Shown: piece by piece, positions 42,370 to 51,199 of the stretch
How the letters are laid out: each line of letters opens with the position of its first letter
How positions within the stretch are numbered: the stretch's first letter is position 1
Assembly: GCF_001905545.1 (NCBI RefSeq)
Contig: NZ_LIPD01000009.1
Coordinates: 585,576 to 649,575 of the forward strand
Reading direction: 5' to 3'
Source: Streptomyces sp. CB02056
Lineage (GTDB): Bacteria; Actinomycetota; Actinomycetes; Streptomycetales; Streptomycetaceae
DNA: 64,000 bases
Notes under the pieces: generated by a model
Database searches by the model: none
The model's input: the letters and a program-made list of their open reading frames with translations, nothing else
Told to the model about the DNA's origin: nothing
Translations under genes and position numbers: made by a program

Positions 42370-44292
42370 TCAGCCGAACGGGCGGTTCTGCGGTTCGGCG
42401 TCCGCCTCCTCCGCCGGCTCCGGCTCGGGAGCCGACAGGTCCGGGAGGCCCCCGATGGCGAAGGGGTTGAAGTCCGGTGGCGGGACCATCACCGGCGTGC
42501 CCTTGCCCGGAGCCGGTTCCTCCGCGTCCCCGCCCTGCCCCGAACTCCGCTCCGCCGCCGCGGCCGCGGCGGGCGGTGCCTGGGCCGGGATGACGGGCGG
42601 GGACGAGGGCGGCGGCGGGACGGCCGGGCCCTGGGAGGGGAGAGTCGTGCCGAACGGGTCGGCCTTCTGCTCGGCCGCGACCGTGGTGCCGAACGGATCG
42701 GCGACCGGAGCCGCCCCGGCAGGCTGGGTGGCGGGCGCGTCGCCCGATACGTCCGGGACGCCCCCCATGGCGAAGGGGTTGAAGTCCGGCGGCGGGACCA
42801 TCACCGGGGTGCCCTTCGGTCCGCCCTCGGCGTCCGGTGCCGCCTGGTCCCCACCGGCGGCGGGGACCTCCGGGGTCTCCGCGACCGGCGCGAAGGGGTT
42901 GAAGTCCGCGGGAGGCACCCGCACCGGTGTGCCGCGCAGGTGCACCGGCCTCTCCTCCGGCGCCTCCGCCGGGGCCTCCTCGACGGCGGCAGCAAGCGAC
43001 GGGGTCGGGGCGGGAGCGGGCGCCGGGGTCGGAACACTGCTCACCGCGGCGGCCGGGACGGCGGCCGCGGCACCTGGGACCGGTACGCCGTCCCAGCCGA
43101 ACTGGATGCTCTTCAGCAGCTCCGCGAACGCCTCCGTGTACAGCTCCCAGTCCTCCGGCCGTGCCGTGGACAGCTGGGCGCACAGCACCGTCCCGCCGTC
43201 CGGCAGCGGCACGAAGGCCTGGACGGCCGAGGTGACCACCCAGCGCCGCTGTCCGTCGGCGGCCAGCGGTCCGGGTACCGGGACGGTCCGGCCCTCGACC
43301 AGGACGGCGGCCGGTCCGGCCGGCAGCAGTACGGTCCACACCTCGGCGTGCCGCCGGACGGTGGCCAGCTCGGTGGCGAGCGCGGTGATCGGCAGCGGGT
43401 GCCGGGCGAGCGAGACGACCAGGGCGGCGTCCGAGGCGCGGTCGTCCAGCTCCAGCGCGCAGACGCCGGCGTACACGACGCCCGCGTCGCGGATCAGGTC
43501 GGCCAGGGTGGCGGAGATCACCGCGAAGTCGCGCCGCGGCTCCGTACCGGTCGCGCTGAACAGCTCCTCGGCGACCTCGGCCAGGTGCCGGGCCAGCTCA
43601 TCGGCGGCCGCCACGGTGGCCGGGGCGCTCCCACCGCTCGCACTCCCACCGCTCGCACTCCCACCGGTCGCGCTGCCGCCGGTCCGGTCCGCGCCGTCGG
43701 GCAGCGGGGGCACCGTACGGGCGGAGACGCCGGGCGGGCCGCCCGGGGAGGTCAGCGAGTGGAAGCCGGGCGGTACGACCAGCCGGACCTCGGCGCCCGC
43801 GCCGGTGGGCAGTTCGACCGGCTGGCGGGTCTGCTGCCCGGCCGCCAGCGCGGCCAGCGCGGGGGCGAACGGCGGACGCAGCTTGGCGTCGGCGAACTCG
43901 CCGGTGACCGGGAGCTGGAACAGCGCGGCCGAGGTGGTGCCCCGGTCGGCGATGGCACCGCGCACCGCGCCGCCGCCGTACCGGGCCTGGAGCGCGGTGA
44001 CCACCCGGTCGGTGAGCCGCGCGCCGGTGCCCGGCCGTCCGGTGCCCGCGGTGGTCACCGTGCCGAGCCGGTCGAGGGCGGTGTGCACCGGGCCGTTGGG
44101 GGCCAGCGGCAGGGCGAACAGCGCCTCGGCGGCGGGGTGTTCGGCCGTCCGCAGGGCGCTCAGCGAGGCCGCCGGGTGGCGCGAGGTGTGTTGGTCGAAG
44201 AGGGCGTCGGTGAGGGTGCCGAGGGTCGCGCAGACCTGCTCCGCTGCCGCGAAGGGATTGGCCTCCACGCTGAACTGGACGTCCTGGGTCAC
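42370..44292 (-). CDS. Large protein with C-terminal repeated NPF motifs, function unknown
   Basis: 640 residues; I do not recognise the family. Residues 1-400 look globular (VVTALQARYGG..., then AAADELARHLAEVAEELFSATGTEPRRDF and a strand-rich AVQAFVPLPDGGTVLCAQLS). A Gly-Ser repeat (GGSASGGSA) separates the two halves. From about residue 410 the chain is Pro/Ala/Glu-rich and probably disordered, and carries the motif GTPV(R/M)VPP(A/P)DFNPFA three times, at 454-470, 494-511 and 598-615. DPFGTT occurs twice between them, NPFA near residue 12 and RPFG at the end. No signal peptide or membrane helix. The GTG at 44292 has a G6 run 8 nt upstream. Confidence 0.8.
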   Translation of the reverse strand: MTQDVQFSVEANPFAAAEQVCATLGTLTDALFDQHTSRHPAASLSALRTAEHPAAEALFALPLAPNGPVHTALDRLGTVTTAGTGRPGTGARLTDRVVTALQARYGGGAVRGAIADRGTTSAALFQLPVTGEFADAKLRPPFAPALAALAAGQQTRQPVELPTGAGAEVRLVVPPGFHSLTSPGGPPGVSARTVPPLPDGADRTGGSATGGSASGGSASGGSAPATVAAADELARHLAEVAEELFSATGTEPRRDFAVISATLADLIRDAGVVYAGVCALELDDRASDAALVVSLARHPLPITALATELATVRRHAEVWTVLLPAGPAAVLVEGRTVPVPGPLAADGQRRWVVTSAVQAFVPLPDGGTVLCAQLSTARPEDWELYTEAFAELLKSIQFGWDGVPVPGAAAAVPAAAVSSVPTPAPAPAPTPSLAAAVEEAPAEAPEERPVHLRGTPVRVPPADFNPFAPVAETPEVPAAGGDQAAPDAEGGPKGTPVMVPPPDFNPFAMGGVPDVSGDAPATQPAGAAPVADPFGTTVAAEQKADPFGTTLPSQGPAVPPPPSSPPVIPAQAPPAAAAAAERSSGQGGDAEEPAPGKGTPVMVPPPDFNPFAIGGLPDLSAPEPEPAEEADAEPQNRPFG

Positions 44293-44544
44293 CTGGTGAG
44301 CCCCCCGCTCTGCTCCGTCTGCTGTCGGTGGTTCGGGTGGGACCGGCCCCGGCGCGGCGGCGCGCCGTCAGATCCCTGCTCATTCCTATCAGAGCCCACT
44401 GTCCTGACCGAACCGCAGGATCACCCGATGATCACTTGGACGGTCGGCGAGCGGCGACGAGTCCGGCGCCGACCCCGGACACCGCTCCGCCGGGCACGGT
44501 TACCGCTCCGCCGGCCCCGGTCGTCGATCCGTCGACCGCGCGGG

Positions 44545-45387
44545 TCACTCGGCGGCGGCCCCGGTGGCCTGTGCGGACCCGTCGTCGGGGGTGCCGGCCG
44601 CGAGCGCGGTGACCGCCTCGACGATCCCCGGCACGGCGAACAGCCCCGCGAGGTCCCGCACCAGGCGCCCGGTCGGGCCGTCGGGGCGCTCGTCGGCGAA
44701 GAAGGAGGCCAGTTCGGCGGCGAGCGCCGGCTCGCGGGCGGCGGTGAGGGTGAGCGCCGCGACGAACTCCTGCACCAGGTGCAGCTGGAGCTCCGCCAGC
44801 GGCACCGAGCGCTCGGACAGCCACTCCAGCGAGGTGATCTCGGCGTTGGCGATCCAGGCCCGGACGGTCAGCCGCAGCCCGACGCTCGGCGCGGGGATCG
44901 CCAGGTGGGCCAGGATCTGCTCCTGCGCCGCCCGGCGCACGTCGTCGATCACCGCCGAGGTGCCCGCGCTGGCCGCCACCGAGCCGCCGCGCAGCAGGGC
45001 GGCGAAGCCCGGCCCGTGGCTCTGTACGAAGTCCAGGTAGCGGCCCATCACCCGGTGCAGCCGCTCCGACAGCGGCCCCTCCATGGGCTCCTCGAACCGC
45101 GCCGACAGTTCCCGCCCGGCCCGCCGCAGCGACTCCTCGTACAGCGCCTGCTTGCCGGGGAAGTAGTGGTAGACCAGCGGCCGGGAGGCGCCCGCGGCGG
45201 CGGCGATGTCGTCGATCGACACCTCTTCCGGCGGTCGGCGGCTGAACAGCTCCAGCGCCACGGCGATCAGCTGCTCCCGCCGCTCGTCCACGCTCAGCCG
45301 CCGACGCGGCCGCCCGCCCGCCGCCCCGGCGGATGCGGAGGTCCGTGCTGCGTGGTCGGCCGTCGGAGACGGCGTACGGGAGGCCAT
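44545..45387 (-). CDS. TetR-family transcriptional regulator
   Basis: 280 residues. A basic N-terminal arm (GGRPRRRLSVDERREQL) leads into the TetR HTH (VALELFSRRPPEEVSIDDIAAAAGASRPLVYHYFPGKQALYEESL), then a helical ligand-binding domain and an Ala-rich tail. The ATG at 45387 has AGGG 8 nt upstream and is preferred to GTG 45396. No divergent target gene lies next to it. Confidence 0.9.
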   Translation of the reverse strand: MASRTPSPTADHAARTSASAGAAGGRPRRRLSVDERREQLIAVALELFSRRPPEEVSIDDIAAAAGASRPLVYHYFPGKQALYEESLRRAGRELSARFEEPMEGPLSERLHRVMGRYLDFVQSHGPGFAALLRGGSVAASAGTSAVIDDVRRAAQEQILAHLAIPAPSVGLRLTVRAWIANAEITSLEWLSERSVPLAELQLHLVQEFVAALTLTAAREPALAAELASFFADERPDGPTGRLVRDLAGLFAVPGIVEAVTALAAGTPDDGSAQATGAAAE

Positions 45388-45498
45388 GCGCGCCACCCTA
45401 GTTCGTCGCGGGCCCTCCGGTGGAGCCTGGGGCGCGCCGCCCGTCGGCCCGCACGCCGCCCCGCACCGCGAACCGTCGGCCCCGAGGCTGCGGCGGCG

Positions 45499-46008
45499 CT
45501 AGGCGGACCGGAGCTCCAGGTAGCGGCGGTAGGCCTCCAGGCCGTCGGGGACGAAGGTGTCGCGGGTGAGGCGGTCGGCGAGTTCGGCGGGGGTGAGCCA
45601 GGCGTGCCAGGCGACCTCGGACTCCTGGGGGGAGACCGGGCCGTCCCACTCCGCCTCGTACATGTCGCACCACCAGGAGAGCCGGTCCTGTTCGAAGAGG
45701 AACTTGAACAGGGGCCGCGGGGTGACGCCGTGGACGCCGAGTTCCTCCTCGGCCTCGCGGACGGCGGCCTCGGCGTAGGTCTCGCCGGAGCCGACCACGC
45801 CGCCGACGAACATGTCGTACGCGCCGGGGGCGAACAGCTTGGTGTCGGTGCGGCGGTGGACGAAGATCCGTCCGGCCGGGTCGCGGACCAGGATGAAGAC
45901 GCAGCGGTGGGTGAGCCCGCGCCGGTACACCTCACCGCGCAGGGCGGTCCCGATCACGCGGTCGTGCTCGTCGACGATGTCCAGCAGTTCTTCGGCAGGG
46001 TTGGTCAT
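45499..46008 (-). CDS. NUDIX hydrolase
   Basis: 169 residues. The Nudix box GGVVGSGETYAEAAVREAEEELGV is complete. The surrounding sequence (ELLDIVDEHDRVIGTALRGEVYRRGLTHRCVFILV) resembles the YfcD/IDI-like group. The ATG has no ribosome site, but TAACCT lies 7 nt upstream on the - strand, which is the layout of a leaderless transcript. Divergent from the serine hydrolase gene; substrate unknown. Confidence 0.9.
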   Translation of the reverse strand: MTNPAEELLDIVDEHDRVIGTALRGEVYRRGLTHRCVFILVRDPAGRIFVHRRTDTKLFAPGAYDMFVGGVVGSGETYAEAAVREAEEELGVHGVTPRPLFKFLFEQDRLSWWCDMYEAEWDGPVSPQESEVAWHAWLTPAELADRLTRDTFVPDGLEAYRRYLELRSA

Positions 46009-46094
46009 GGGGGACAGGTTAGGGTTTCGGGGCTCGGTTCGAACGAATTCGATCGAAGAAGGATTGAAGGAGATCGAAAGCGAGCGCACATGGC

Positions 46095-47354
46095 ATGAGA
46101 AGCAGCGGAACTGGTCGAGGACGGCACGCGGTGGTGGAGATCTGGGGCGAGACGGCCGAGGGGTTCGAGCCCGTACGGGAGGCCTTCGCACGGAACTTCG
46201 CCGACTACGGCGAGCTCGGCGCGGCCTTCGCGCTGTACGTGCGCGGCCGCAAGGTGGTCGACCTGTGGGGCGGCGACGCCCGGCCGGAGGTCGGCGGCCG
46301 GCCGGCGCCCGCGGTGCCGTGGACGGCGGACACCGCCCAGGTGCTGCGCTCGGTCACCAAGGGCCTCACCGCGACCGCCGCGCTGCTGCTGGTCGAGCGC
46401 GGCCTGCTCGACCTGGACGCCCCGGCGGCCTCGTACTGGCCGGAGTTCGCGGCGGCCGGCAAGGGCCGGGTCCCGGTGCGCCAGCTGCTCTCGCACCAGG
46501 CCGGGGTGCCCGCGCTGGACGTGCCGCTGCGGCTGGAGGACGTGCTCACCTGGGAGCGCGCGGCCGCCGCCGTCGCCGCGCAGGAGCCCGCCTGGGAACC
46601 CGGCACCGCGCACGGCTACCACCCGTACACCTTCGGCTGGCTGGTCGGCGAGGTGGTGCGCCGGGTGAGCGGCCGGACCATAGGCCAGTACTTCGCCGAG
46701 GAGGTCGCCCGGCCGCTCGGGCTGGACCTGTGGATCGGGCTGCCGGCCGGCGCCGCGCCCCGGGTCGGCAAGCTGGTCGACCTGCCGGCCCCGGAGGCGG
46801 CGCGGACCGGTCCGAGCGGGCTGCGGCTGCGGCCCAGGCAGTCCGTCCGGGACGCCTACCAGGACCCGGCCTCGCTGACCGCCCGCTCCTTCGCCTCGGT
46901 GCGCCCCGGCGTGGACCTCAACGACCCGGCGGTGCAGGCCGCCGAGATCCCCGGGGCCGGCGGCATCGGCACCGCCCGGTCGCTGGCCCGGTTCTACGCG
47001 GCGCTGATCGGCGCGGCCGACCGTGCGGACGGCTCCGGCGCGCTGCTGCCGCCGCTGCTCGGCCCCGAGGTGCTGGCACGCGCGGTCGGGCCGGCGGTGA
47101 GCGGGCCGGACCGGGTGCTGATCGTCAACTCCACCTTCGGCCTGGGCTTCTGGCGGCACGGTCCGACCGCGCCGATGGCCTCCCCGGCGAGCTTCGGCCA
47201 CCCGGGCCGGGGCGGCTCGCTCGGCTTCGCCGACCCCGACCTGGGGCTGGGCTTCGGCTACGTCACCAACGGCATGCAGCCGGGTGTCACCGGGGACGTC
47301 CGCTCGCGGAACCTGATCCGCGCGGTGCGGGGGTGCCTGGGGCTGGACCGGTAG
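46095..47354 (+). CDS. Serine hydrolase, beta-lactamase/esterase family
   Basis: About 419 residues, no signal peptide. The catalytic SxxK is RSVTKGL; HGYHPYTFGWLVGE contains the Tyr motif; FGHPGRGGS is the third (KTG-like, here HPGRGG) motif. This is the EstB/LACTB class-C-like esterase group rather than a true beta-lactamase. The ATG at 46095 has only a weak ribosome site; GTG 46131 with GAGG 10 nt upstream is an equally good start. Confidence 0.85.
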   Translation: MRSSGTGRGRHAVVEIWGETAEGFEPVREAFARNFADYGELGAAFALYVRGRKVVDLWGGDARPEVGGRPAPAVPWTADTAQVLRSVTKGLTATAALLLVERGLLDLDAPAASYWPEFAAAGKGRVPVRQLLSHQAGVPALDVPLRLEDVLTWERAAAAVAAQEPAWEPGTAHGYHPYTFGWLVGEVVRRVSGRTIGQYFAEEVARPLGLDLWIGLPAGAAPRVGKLVDLPAPEAARTGPSGLRLRPRQSVRDAYQDPASLTARSFASVRPGVDLNDPAVQAAEIPGAGGIGTARSLARFYAALIGAADRADGSGALLPPLLGPEVLARAVGPAVSGPDRVLIVNSTFGLGFWRHGPTAPMASPASFGHPGRGGSLGFADPDLGLGFGYVTNGMQPGVTGDVRSRNLIRAVRGCLGLDR

Positions 47355-47380
47355 CCCCGGGGTCAGCCTGTAGCCCCGAG

Positions 47381-47444
47381 GCCAGGCCGGTCGCTTCAGG
47401 CCTGGCTGGTGGCCCCGGGCCAGGCCGGTCGCTTCAGGCCTGGC
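47381..47444. repeat. Duplicated 38-bp unit with palindromic 26-bp core
   Basis: GCCAGGCCGGTCGCTTCAGG plus CCTGGC occurs at 47381-47406 and again at 47419-47444. Each copy can fold as GCCAGGCC/GGCCTGGC with a 10-nt loop. The second copy overlaps the last codons and stop of the frameshifted NTF2-like gene. Probably a duplicated terminator between convergent genes. Confidence 0.8.
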
Positions 47445-47758
47445 CGGTCTCGAAGCGGCGGATCTTCCCGCCGTCGACGGTGAAGCGCCACGCGGTGCGC
47501 ATCGTGCCCCAGGTCTCGTTGGTGAACTCGGCGACCAGCGCGTGGCCGCCGTGCGACTCGGTCTGGACGGCCATCCGGCCGTTCGGGCCGAAGATCTCCC
47601 GGTCGACCCAGTCCGCCAGGTCGCGCTCGGACCCGTCGTCGGACATGGTCGCGTCCGCGGCGAGCAGCGCGAAGAAGGCCTCGCGGTCACCCGCGTTGAC
47701 CGCGGTGACGAAGGGCGCGGACGGCGGGGTCGCTGAGTTTCGTGGGGGCGATGGTCAC
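47434..47758 (-). pseudogene. NTF2/SnoaL-like protein gene with a +1 frameshift
   Basis: A GTG at 47758 with GGGAG upstream starts TIAPTKLSDPAVRA; one base too many in the G run at 47713-47715 (+ strand) then shifts the frame, which stops soon after. Removing one G gives a continuous 107-residue product continuing FVTAVNAGDREAFFALLAAD and ending FTVDGGKIRRFETGQA, a normal NTF2-like domain. The downstream part alone is open from ATG 47646 (70 residues). The span is 325 nt, one more than a multiple of three. It is either a recent pseudogene or a sequencing error. Confidence 0.8.
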
Positions 47759-47921
47759 GCGGGACTCCCGGATCGGGGTTGGGGTACGGGGAGTCCTGTC
47801 TACGGCTTTCGCGCGGGCCGTCCGGGCATGTCGGCGGCGCGTCGGTGAATTGGGCGCATTCATGTGCTTTGATCCCCGGAACAGGCGAATCGCCCCGGAG
47901 CCCGGCACGGGGAGTGGCGAG

Positions 47922-47951
47922 GAGCGGGAGGCCCCGGTGGGCCTCCCGCTC
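47922..47951 (-). terminator. Hairpin terminator of the second aldehyde dehydrogenase gene
   Basis: A perfect 13-bp stem (47922-47934 with 47939-47951, arm GAGCGGGAGGCCC) with a 4-nt loop, 37 nt past the stop codon on the - strand. Confidence 0.7.
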
Positions 47952-47988
47952 CGCTTTGCCGCTCCGCTCCCTGGAGGAAGCCGACTTC

Positions 47989-49512
47989 CTAGAAGAAGCC
48001 GACCGCGTCGGGGGAGTAGCTGACCAGCAGGTTCTTGGTCTGCTGGTAATGCTCCAGCAGCGCCTTGTGGTTCTCCCGCCCGATGCCGGAGTTCTTGTAG
48101 CCGCCGAAGGCCGCGTGGGCCGGGTAGGCGTGGTAGCAGTTCGTCCAGACCCGGCCCGCCTGGATGGCGCGGCCGGCCCGGTGGGCGGTGTTGAGGCTGC
48201 GGGTCCAGACGCCCGCGCCGAGCCCGTACTGGGTGTCGTTGGCGAGGGCGACGGCGTGGTCGAAGCCGTCGAAGCGGGTGACCGAGACGACCGGTCCGAA
48301 GATCTCCTCCTGGAAGACCCGCATCGAGTTGTCGCCCTCGAAGACCGTCGGCGTGACGTAGTACCCGCCGGCCAGCGCACCGCCGAGGTCGGCCCGCTCG
48401 CCGCCCGCCAGGAGCTTGGCGCCCTCCTCCTGGCCGATCTCGAAGTAGGAGAGGATCTTCTTCAGCTGTTCGACACTGGCCTGGGCGCCGACCTGGGTCT
48501 CGGTGTCCAGCGGGTCGCCCTGGCGCATCGCCCGGACCCGCTCCAGGCCGTCGGCGAGCAGCCGCTCGTAGATCGCGGAGTCGATCAGCGCGCGGCTGGG
48601 GCAGGTGCAGACCTCGCCCTGGTTGAGGGCGAACATCGCGAAGCCCTCGACGGCCTTGTCGTAGAAGGCGTCCGAGGCGGCGGCGACGTCCGCGAAGAAC
48701 ACGTTCGGGCTCTTGCCGCCGAGCTCCAGCGTGACCGGGATCAGGTTGTAGGCCGCCGAGCGGGCGATCAGTCGGCCGGTGGTGGTCTCGCCGGTGAAGG
48801 CGACCTTGCGGACCCGGGGACTGGCGGCGAGCGGGGCGCCGGCCTCCTCGCCGAAGCCGGTGACGATGTTGAGCACGCCGGGCGGCAGCAGGTCGGCGGT
48901 CAGCTCGGCGAGCAGCAGCACCGAGGCCGGGGTCTGCTCGGCGGGCTTGAGCACCACCGCGTTGCCGGCCGCGAGCGCCGGGGCGAGCTTCCAGATCGCC
49001 ATCAGGATCGGGAAGTTCCACGGGATGATCTGGCCGACCACGCCCAGCGGCTCGTGGAAGTGGTACGCCACGGTGTCCTCGTCCAGCTGGGAGAGGCTGC
49101 CCTCCTGGGCCCGCAGCGCACCGGCGAAGTAGCGCAGGTGGTCGACGGCGAGCGGGAGGTCGGCGGCCAGCGTCTCGCGCACCGGCTTGCCGTTCTCCCA
49201 GCTCTCCGCGACGGCCAGCCGTTCCAGGTTGGCCTCCATCCGGTCGGCGACCCGCAGCAGCACCTGCGCGCGCTCGGCGGCCGAGGTGCGGCCCCAGGCC
49301 GGGGCGGCGGCGTGGGCCGCGTCCAGGGCGGCCTCGATGTCCTCGGCGGTGCCCCGGGCGACCTCGGTGAACACCTCGCCGGTGACCGGGGTCGGGTTGC
49401 CGAAGTACTCGCCGCGCACCGGGGGCGTCCAGTCGCCGCCGATCCAGTGCTCGTACCGGGAGCGGTAGGCGACGATGCTGCCGGGGGTGCCGGGGGGCTG
49501 GTAGACCGTCAT
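47989..49512 (-). CDS. Aldehyde dehydrogenase, ExaC/AldB acetaldehyde type
   Basis: 507 residues. PWNFPILMAIWKLAPALAAGN, FTGETTTG, LELGGKSPNVFF (general base) and GEVCTCPSRALI (catalytic Cys) are intact; the CTCPSRALI form is typical of acetaldehyde/chloroacetaldehyde dehydrogenases such as ExaC. The small DUF779 protein often encoded next to this family is absent. The ATG at 49512 has GAGGAG 9 nt upstream. Confidence 0.92.
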   Translation of the reverse strand: MTVYQPPGTPGSIVAYRSRYEHWIGGDWTPPVRGEYFGNPTPVTGEVFTEVARGTAEDIEAALDAAHAAAPAWGRTSAAERAQVLLRVADRMEANLERLAVAESWENGKPVRETLAADLPLAVDHLRYFAGALRAQEGSLSQLDEDTVAYHFHEPLGVVGQIIPWNFPILMAIWKLAPALAAGNAVVLKPAEQTPASVLLLAELTADLLPPGVLNIVTGFGEEAGAPLAASPRVRKVAFTGETTTGRLIARSAAYNLIPVTLELGGKSPNVFFADVAAASDAFYDKAVEGFAMFALNQGEVCTCPSRALIDSAIYERLLADGLERVRAMRQGDPLDTETQVGAQASVEQLKKILSYFEIGQEEGAKLLAGGERADLGGALAGGYYVTPTVFEGDNSMRVFQEEIFGPVVSVTRFDGFDHAVALANDTQYGLGAGVWTRSLNTAHRAGRAIQAGRVWTNCYHAYPAHAAFGGYKNSGIGRENHKALLEHYQQTKNLLVSYSPDAVGFF

Positions 49513-49941
49513 GCTCGGTGTCTCCTCGCTGCGTCGGGTGCCGTCGGCGCGGCTCGGGCCGCGGGCGGCACGCCGGACCGCCCGGTCAGGGGGCGGTCCG
49601 GCGGGAGGGGTGGGACACGCCATCGGACCGGCGCCCCGCCGGGCGCCCGCCGTCGAGCACGATAACCGCCCGGCGCCCGGCGCGGCTACGGTCCGTACGC
49701 CGGGCCCGTACGGAGGGTGTGTCCGCCGGCCGCTCCCGGGGGCGTGCCGACGGGAGTCCGGAGCCGATCACCAGGGGCGCCCCGGAGCGGATCACCTCGG
49801 GCGCCCGGAACCGGATCGCTGCGGGGCGCGCGTTCCGGCCGCGTTCCCGCGGCGTGCCGCCGCACGCCGCCGCGTGGCCCGGACGGCGCTCCCGGGGCGG
49901 GCCGCCGTACGCCCGTCGGGCGGTTCGGGGCGGGCGCCCGG
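49513..49941. other. 429-nt intergenic region with short imperfect repeats
   Basis: No gene seen. The region should contain the aldehyde dehydrogenase promoter near 49513-49620. At 49765-49832 a unit of about 23 bp (GATCACC or GATCGCT followed by a GGGCGC-rich half) is repeated three times imperfectly. Confidence 0.45.
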
Positions 49942-50889
49942 TCAGACCGCGTGGTACCGCCCGGTGCGGGCCTCCCAGCTGAGGTAGCCGGCCAGCCAGG
50001 TCAGCAGTCCGTCCGCGTACCGCTCGGCGATCACGCGTTCGATCCGGGAGAGGCCCAACTCGCGGTGGACGTCCGGCAGTCGGTCGCGCAGCTCGGCGCA
50101 GCGGTCGACCATCAGCTGGGCCTCGGCGATGACCGCTGCGCAGGCCTCCTCGGCCGAGCAGCACCGCTCCCGCTGGACGATCATGACCAGGTTGTTCACG
50201 TCCCCGCGCGGCGCCTCCAGGGGGTAGGAGCGCACGTCGTTGCTGAGGGACGGTATGTCGGCGGCCAGCTGGCGGAGTTGGCGCAGCACCGGGTGGTGCA
50301 GGACGGCGGCCGGGACCTCGAACTGGCCCAGGCGTTCGACCATGTCGAAGATGGTCTCCATGGCCGCGGTGCCCCGTCGGAGCTCCAGGTAGCCGTCGCG
50401 GTCCGGCGGCCGGGTGGAGATCCGGCCGGCCGCCTCGGCCGGGTGACTGGCCAGGTAGTACTCCCAGTTGTAGGCGGCGCGGGCCTGCCAGCGGGCCGGC
50501 ATGCCCTGGACGCTGCGGTCCCACAGGTCGGCGAACGCGGTCTCGACCGGGGAGTCCTGGTCGGGGCGGGCACCGTGCAGGACGGCGATCAGCCGTTCGC
50601 AGATCGGGGCGACTTCGGCGGGGCGGCGGCCGAGCGGGCCGTCGAACTGGTCGTCGAAGAGGAAGTAGAAGCCCATCAGGTCGGCGGCCAGGGCGAGTTC
50701 GTCCGGACCGGCGTCCGGGTAGCCGAGCGCGGCGAGGTCCACCACTTCCCAGTGGGCGTAGCCGGGGTGGTCGGCGTCGGGTAGCAGGGGGTGGCGGATG
50801 AGCCAGTCCCGGTGCAGTGCGGTGGCGCGCGGGCCGTGCGGACTGCGGCGGTGCGGGAACGGAATCTGAAGTGAGGTGTCGTCAGACAT
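49942..50889 (-). CDS. Class I terpene synthase
   Basis: 315 residues, normal for bacterial sesquiterpene synthases. The Asp-rich motif is D79-D80-Q-F-D83, the NSE triad is N217, S221, E225 (NDVRSYPLE), a diphosphate-sensor Arg lies at 171-172 (LRRGTAAMETIFD) and the C-terminal RY pair is in TGRYHAV. It ionises a prenyl diphosphate, probably FPP, and cyclises it; the product cannot be told. GGGAG lies 4 nt before the ATG. It is divergent from a large regulator gene with no P450 neighbour. Confidence 0.92.
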   Translation of the reverse strand: MSDDTSLQIPFPHRRSPHGPRATALHRDWLIRHPLLPDADHPGYAHWEVVDLAALGYPDAGPDELALAADLMGFYFLFDDQFDGPLGRRPAEVAPICERLIAVLHGARPDQDSPVETAFADLWDRSVQGMPARWQARAAYNWEYYLASHPAEAAGRISTRPPDRDGYLELRRGTAAMETIFDMVERLGQFEVPAAVLHHPVLRQLRQLAADIPSLSNDVRSYPLEAPRGDVNNLVMIVQRERCCSAEEACAAVIAEAQLMVDRCAELRDRLPDVHRELGLSRIERVIAERYADGLLTWLAGYLSWEARTGRYHAV

Positions 50890-51199
50890 CGGACTCCCGG
50901 TGCAGCGGAGGTTGGGGGCGCTTTTTGTTCGAGCGCTGATGGTGGGGGGAGTTGACGCGGCGAGGCGCGGGCGGTGGGGGTGGGTTCCGCAAGATCATCC
51001 GAACCTCGAAGGCCGTAGGGTATCTGATGCAATGATCGGACGTTAGGGATATAGGGCAGTTGCCCTTGACAAGCCGCCCGAACCCTCACCGTCCGCCCCA
51101 GCCTGCACGAATGCCCCACGGGAACGGCCGCGCGGCGCTAACCTCGGCTGCACGCAGTGATGGAGCTGTGACGCGAGCGGGCGAGGCGGAGGCACGACG
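50890..51199. promoter_or_regulatory. 310-nt divergent promoter region (terpene synthase / LAL regulator)
   Basis: The middle (50990-51080) is AT-richer than the rest. TTGACA occurs at 51066-51071 on the + strand without an obvious -10 at 17 nt. No gene seen. It should contain the promoters of both genes and any binding site of the regulator. Confidence 0.5.

Noticed and set aside
49765..49832. Imperfect 23-bp triplet repeat as a mobile element end
   Set aside because: Only three diverged GC-rich units, no transposase and no target duplication.
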